Assembly (NCBI GenBank): GCA_017416245.1 | Contig: JAFQCX010000021.1 | Coordinates: forward strand, 16,354-80,353 | DNA: 64,000 bases | Source of the DNA: Oscillospiraceae bacterium | GTDB lineage: Bacteria > Bacillota > Clostridia > Oscillospirales > Oscillospiraceae | Direction: 5' to 3' | Part shown: positions 60,730 through 64,000 of the stretch, in pieces | Numbering within the stretch: position 1 is the stretch's first letter | Layout of the letters: each line of letters opens with the position of its first letter | Notes under the pieces: model-generated | Seen by the model: the letters and a program-made list of their open reading frames with translations, nothing else | The model's database searches: none | Told to the model about the DNA's origin: nothing | Position numbers and translations under genes: made by a program

Positions 60730-61308
60730 TTATTCTCCTTTATATAACGCCAAAGCCCGCGCAAATTTGCTCATTTTCTCTTCTTCCAACGCAAAGTCCT
60801 TTGCAATGCCTTGCACATAGGGGTCAAAGCTTTTCTTATCCCCGGCTTTCAGCTCCAGCTCCACTTCGCACAGGGGCGCTTTCTGCCCGCCACCGAAGAG
60901 ATAGCCGTGATCCAGCGCCAGCTCCGCCACGAAATTCTCCAAAACGATCGTCTTTGTCAGGCGGGTGAATTTTGCTCCACAAACGGGAAAGAGTCCCTCT
61001 TGCACCAATTGCTTCAATTCTCCCGGTGCGCCGGAGGCGATCAGGTCATCGATTGCGTTCTCTATGAACACATTTTCCGTTTCCCATTCGCCCCGGGCAT
61101 CTCCTGCCGGCGCTTTCAATGTGCAGACGGATACGCCGTTTTCCAGTCGCCGCCGCAAGGTATACCGTCGGGAAGAAAGCGCCCCGGTGGGGGTATCGTA
61201 ATAAACCGTTTCCATACTGATTTCCCTGGTTTTCTGGGGAAACGCAGCGTTTATGGACATCAAGACAGAACGGTCTGCCTTAAATTTGTATTCGTACTCG
61301 ATTCCCAC
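60730..61308 (-). CDS. CYTH-domain protein
   Basis: 192 residues from GTG 61308, with GGAGGTAGACAAG upstream. The ExExK motif is IEYEYKF at the start; tunnel residues follow in YTLRRRLENG, VCTLKAPAGD, EVELELKAGD. Triphosphate-tunnel fold (thiamine-triphosphatase, inorganic triphosphatase or adenylate cyclase type IV). No CHAD domain. Most bacterial members hydrolyse inorganic triphosphate; substrate here unknown. Confidence 0.82.
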   Translation of the reverse strand: MGIEYEYKFKADRSVLMSINAAFPQKTREISMETVYYDTPTGALSSRRYTLRRRLENGVSVCTLKAPAGDARGEWETENVFIENAIDDLIASGAPGELKQLVQEGLFPVCGAKFTRLTKTIVLENFVAELALDHGYLFGGGQKAPLCEVELELKAGDKKSFDPYVQGIAKDFALEEEKMSKFARALALYKGE

Positions 61309-61447
61309 CTTGTCTACCTCCGCAAATTTTCTCTTATTATACACCTTCTTTGACCCGTATTCAAGAATCTTTCTAAGAGAATCTATTCCGACAGAAAAAT
61401 CGCTTGTCCCGTGGTAAAATTTTGCATATACGGAGGAGCGTGGGAAT

Positions 61448-63367
61448 ATGATTACAATTCAATCTTATGTGCGACAGGGTCGGCACACCCTAAGACGATG
61501 GGCCGTTGACCCGCGGATACATACCGTTATACGGGGTTTGGGCTATTTTCTTGCAGGCTTTGCCTTGAGCGCCGCCAGCCTGGGGCAGAGCTTGCTGCCC
61601 CTTTCTCTGGCGTTGGTGTGCGCCTGCGGCGGTTGGCCCGCGGTGCTGTCGGGGCTTGGAGGCGCGCTGGGCTATCGCGTCTTTTGGGGCGTTGAATATT
61701 CGGCGCTACTGTGGCTTTGCGTTGGGCTTTGCGTTGCGCTTATCCTTGGGCAGAGCCATACCGCCCGGGATACGCCCCTTCTGCTGCCTGCCATCGCAGG
61801 ACTGATCGTGGCGGCCTCCGGCGTTTTGCTGCAAACGCTGGGCATGGAGGACACCCCCGTGGCGCTGTATCTGATTCGCGTGGGTCTTGCCTGCGGCGCT
61901 ACGTTCCTGTTTTCGCTGGTGCGGAAAGGGCGAAATCCCATAGCCGAATGGCTGGTGTGCGGGCTGGCGACTCTGTCGCTGGTACAAATCGCGCCCATAA
62001 AATGGCTGAGCCTGGGCTTTCTCGCCGCAGGCGCGCTCAGCGTGGCAGGGGCCTTTCCTGCGGTGGCCATTGCAGGGCTTGCATTGGATCTATCTCAGGT
62101 GACACCTGTTCCCATGACCGCTGTACTGGTACTGGCCTATCTGCTGCGGTTATTGCCCAAGCCTCTGGGCTGGGCCGGAAGGCTGGCGCCGGGGGCTACG
62201 TATCTACTGGTGATGTGGCTGTGCGACAAGTGGGATGTTCTGCCGTTGCCCGCCTTGGTTTTGGGGGCGTTGGCAGGCGGCTTTTTACCCGGCCCCGGAA
62301 AAGTTGCCCACCGCCGGGGAGAAACCGGTGTGGCGCAGGTGCGGTTGGAGCTGGCCTCCGGTGTGCTTGCCCAAACCCAACAGCTTCTGCTGGAGGCGCC
62401 GGAGGTGCCTGTTGACGAGGACGCTCTGGTCACCCGCGGCGCAGAACGGGCTTGCGCCAGCTGCCCCAACCGAAAGGGGTGCAAGGACTCCGGTCGCATT
62501 GCCCAGCTTCCCGGACTTTTGCTGCACAAGCCTCTGCTTGCCCCGGAGGAGCTTCCCATCATTTGCCGGAAAAGCGGCCGTTTCTTAGCTGAACTTCACC
62601 GTTCTCAAGAGCAGCTGCGCTCCATTCGGGCTGACCGTCAGCGGCAAAAGGAGTATCGGGCGGCAGTGATCCAGCAGTATCAGTTTCTGTCCGAGTTTCT
62701 GCAGAATTTATCTGACCGGCTCTCCAAGCGGGCAGAGCCTGCCTCTGTGTATTCCCCCCGTGTAGCCGTTTTCGGAAATCGGCCTGAGGAGGAAAACGGG
62801 GACAGGTGTCTGCGGTTTGCCGGCACAGAGGGACGCTATTATGTGCTTTTATGCGACGGGATGGGCACAGGGCTGGGGGCCGTGCAGGAAGGGCGCACTG
62901 CCGGCGCCATGCTCAAGCGTATGCTCTGCGCCGGATATCCTGCCGAATACGCCCTGCGGAGCATCAACAGTATCTGCGCTTTGCGGGACAGAGCCGGCGC
63001 TGTGACCATAGACCTTGCTGAAATCCAGCTGGATTGCGGGAAGGTCGCCCTGTATAAATGGGGCGCTGTTCCCTCCTACCTGATCAGTTCTATGGGCGCT
63101 GAGAAAATCGGTATTGCCGGACCGCCTCCCGGTCTGTCCGTTACCGATTATCAGGAACGGATCGAAAAGCTGACCTTACGGCGAGGGCAGTACTTGATTA
63201 TGGTCAGCGACGGTGTGGGAGAAAACGAGGCTCTGCGGTGCTGTACGGAGGGTGTTGGAAAGACCCCGGGAGAGATCGCCGTTTCCCTCATCTCCTCCGG
63301 CGAGGCCAGCGGGCAGGATGACACTACTGTGGTGGTGATTTCCCTGGAACCGACGGAAAACGGATAA
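61448..63367 (+). CDS. spoIIE: Stage II sporulation protein E (PP2C-type phosphatase)
   Basis: 639 residues, shorter than the B. subtilis protein (about 827). About ten membrane segments between residues 28 and 290, a middle region with a Cys cluster (CASCPNRKGCKDS), then the PP2C phosphatase: VLLCDGMGTGLGAVQEGRTA, LYKWGAVPSYLI, IMVSDGVGENEAL, GQDDTTVVVISL, whose Asp residues bind Mn. It dephosphorylates SpoIIAA to activate sigma-F in the forespore and is found at the division septum. GGAGGAGCGTGGGAAT precedes ATG. Confidence 0.92.
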   Translation: MITIQSYVRQGRHTLRRWAVDPRIHTVIRGLGYFLAGFALSAASLGQSLLPLSLALVCACGGWPAVLSGLGGALGYRVFWGVEYSALLWLCVGLCVALILGQSHTARDTPLLLPAIAGLIVAASGVLLQTLGMEDTPVALYLIRVGLACGATFLFSLVRKGRNPIAEWLVCGLATLSLVQIAPIKWLSLGFLAAGALSVAGAFPAVAIAGLALDLSQVTPVPMTAVLVLAYLLRLLPKPLGWAGRLAPGATYLLVMWLCDKWDVLPLPALVLGALAGGFLPGPGKVAHRRGETGVAQVRLELASGVLAQTQQLLLEAPEVPVDEDALVTRGAERACASCPNRKGCKDSGRIAQLPGLLLHKPLLAPEELPIICRKSGRFLAELHRSQEQLRSIRADRQRQKEYRAAVIQQYQFLSEFLQNLSDRLSKRAEPASVYSPRVAVFGNRPEEENGDRCLRFAGTEGRYYVLLCDGMGTGLGAVQEGRTAGAMLKRMLCAGYPAEYALRSINSICALRDRAGAVTIDLAEIQLDCGKVALYKWGAVPSYLISSMGAEKIGIAGPPPGLSVTDYQERIEKLTLRRGQYLIMVSDGVGENEALRCCTEGVGKTPGEIAVSLISSGEASGQDDTTVVVISLEPTENG

Positions 63368-63370
63368 AAT

Positions 63371-63447
63371 GTAGGGCGGGGCCTTGGTCCCGCCGAATCC
63401 GTAAGTACAAACCTGCAAAACGGCGGGAGCAAGCCCCCGCCCTACTG
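63371..63447. repeat. Dispersed GTAGGGCGGGG repeat as an inverted pair
   Basis: TGTAGGGCGGGGCCTTGGTC at the left and GGCGGGAGCAAGCCCCCGCC with CTAC at the right; the ends are inverted copies about 75 bases apart. Same family as 4872. No gene between. Confidence 0.65.
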
Positions 63448-63455
63448 ACAATCAA

Positions 63456-63489
63456 AATGACCCTCCGGTCGGAGGGCCATTTTTCATTT
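63456..63489. terminator. Terminator between spoIIE and a small membrane-protein gene
   Basis: ATGACCCTCCG-GT-CGGAGGGCCAT followed by TTTTCATTTTT on the plus strand; it overlaps the 3' end of the converging gene. Confidence 0.7.
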
Positions 63490-63666
63490 TTCCTTATCTT
63501 CACTGATGTATTCCGTAATCCACGAGCCAACCGCAAATACAACGGCTGTGACCATTAAAATCACAGACAGAATATCCAGGAAAGCAATGCCGAAATTGGG
63601 CAGATACAATGCCAGCAGCAGTATAAAAATCGCCCAAAGGAGCAGTTTAATGCTTTTATGTTTCAT
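63484..63666 (-). CDS. Small two-pass membrane protein
   Basis: 60 residues, GGAGGAATCGTT before ATG. Hydrophobic segments LLLWAIFILLLALYLPNFGI and LDILSVILMVTAVVFAVGSW, ending in a charged EYISEDKEK. No family recognised; small membrane proteins of this size are common near sporulation genes, without known role. Confidence 0.65.
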   Translation of the reverse strand: MKHKSIKLLLWAIFILLLALYLPNFGIAFLDILSVILMVTAVVFAVGSWITEYISEDKEK

Positions 63667-63688
63667 AACGATTCCTCCTATCGGTGAT

Positions 63689-63724
63689 TAAGGAAAATGG
63701 CGCACCAAACGGTACGCCATTTTA
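63689..63724 (-). terminator. Terminator of the aldolase gene
   Basis: AAAATGGCGtACC-loop-GGTgCGCCATTTT, ten bases beyond the fba stop; the T-run is on the minus strand. Confidence 0.8.
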
Positions 63725-63733
63725 TTGATGAAT

Positions 63734-64000
63734 TTAGGCCTTGCCGGCGCAGCCCAGAACGTTGATCAGCTTGTGACGAACGACTTCCTTGATATTGGCG
63801 CGGGCGGGCTTCAGGTACTCACGGGGGTCAAACTTAGAGGGCTCATCGTTGAAGAACTTACGAATGGTGCCGGTCATAGCAAGACGCAGGTCGGAGTCGA
63901 TGTTGATCTTACATACGCTCATTGCGGCAGCCTTACGCAGCTGCTCCTCGGGAACACCGATGGCGTTGGGCATCTTGCCGCCGTTGGCGTTGACCATAGC
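63734..64000 (-). CDS. fba: Class II fructose-1,6-bisphosphate aldolase, C-terminal part
   Basis: The last 88 or so residues; the 5' part lies beyond the right edge. NANGGKMPNAIGVPEEQLRK, SVCKINIDSDLRLAMTGTIR, and FDPREYLKPARANIKEVVRH match the C-terminal region of the class IIB enzyme, where NIDSDLRLA provides phosphate contacts. Glycolysis/gluconeogenesis. Confidence 0.88.
   Translation of the reverse strand, partial: AMVNANGGKMPNAIGVPEEQLRKAAAMSVCKINIDSDLRLAMTGTIRKFFNDEPSKFDPREYLKPARANIKEVVRHKLINVLGCAGKA

Overview
The window comes from a spore-forming, anaerobic Clostridia-type Firmicute, most likely of the Oscillospiraceae/Ruminococcaceae kind. The basis is a SpoIIE phosphatase, a CotH-family protein, AGGAGG-type ribosome binding sites, frequent GTG/TTG starts, an F-type ATP synthase with a sodium-type c subunit, and many dispersed GTAGGG/TCATTGCGAG intergenic repeats. 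No rRNA or CRISPR array was seen.

Region 1 (1 to about 24.8 kb) is most of a tailed prophage that continues beyond the left edge. Its integrase gene (23538-24710) lies beside an initiator tRNA-fMet gene (24829-24904), the likely attachment site. Next comes an immunity region with divergent promoters, operator-like repeats and XRE regulators, plus a decayed stretch (21086-21749). Leftward-transcribed early genes follow: excisionase-like protein, PcfK/PcfJ-like pair, DUF3102 coiled-coil protein, ASCH-like protein, a zinc-ribbon gene array, a YfdQ-like protein and an HUH-type Rep-like protein. Then come a late regulator and a P22-like head module: small and large terminase, portal, scaffold and coat. 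A run of about ten fibre or receptor-binding genes lies between the coat/decoration genes and the connector genes at the left edge. A Cas2-fold-like orphan gene with its own promoter sits on the opposite strand.

Region 2 (25.0-26.15 kb), just beyond the tRNA, is a small mobile-element remnant: an XRE repressor, an ImmA/IrrE protease and a promoter overlapped by palindromic operators.

Region 3 (26.2-48.8 kb) is host chromosome. It holds a GH106-like glycosidase; a DUF3786 protein with a RACo-like corrinoid activator; an oxidoreductase; adenosine deaminase; a CotH-VTC-DUF4956 operon; a sugar-acid operon (LarA-like, PHP phosphoesterase, 6-phosphogluconate dehydrogenase, PfkB kinase); a YwaF-like membrane protein; and recD2-comF-mreB.

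Region 4 (48.8-56.2 kb) is a complete atp operon. A REP-like insertion separates atpG from atpD, and the c subunit appears to carry two ion-binding carboxylates.

Region 5 (56.2-64.0 kb) has sfsA and tRNA-Val. An unusual segment follows, with inverted copies of the tRNA-Val 3' end, a promoter-structured RNA-terminator cassette and a decayed small gene. Two small lipoproteins, an aminotransferase, a DEDDh exonuclease, a CYTH protein, SpoIIE, a small membrane protein and the 3' end of a class II fructose-bisphosphate aldolase gene complete the window.

Most promising for something undescribed: the 57.0-57.9 kb tRNA-end/ncRNA segment, the LarA-like sugar-acid operon, and the fibre cassette inside the prophage head module. 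All functional names come from motif recognition by eye; no database search was run.
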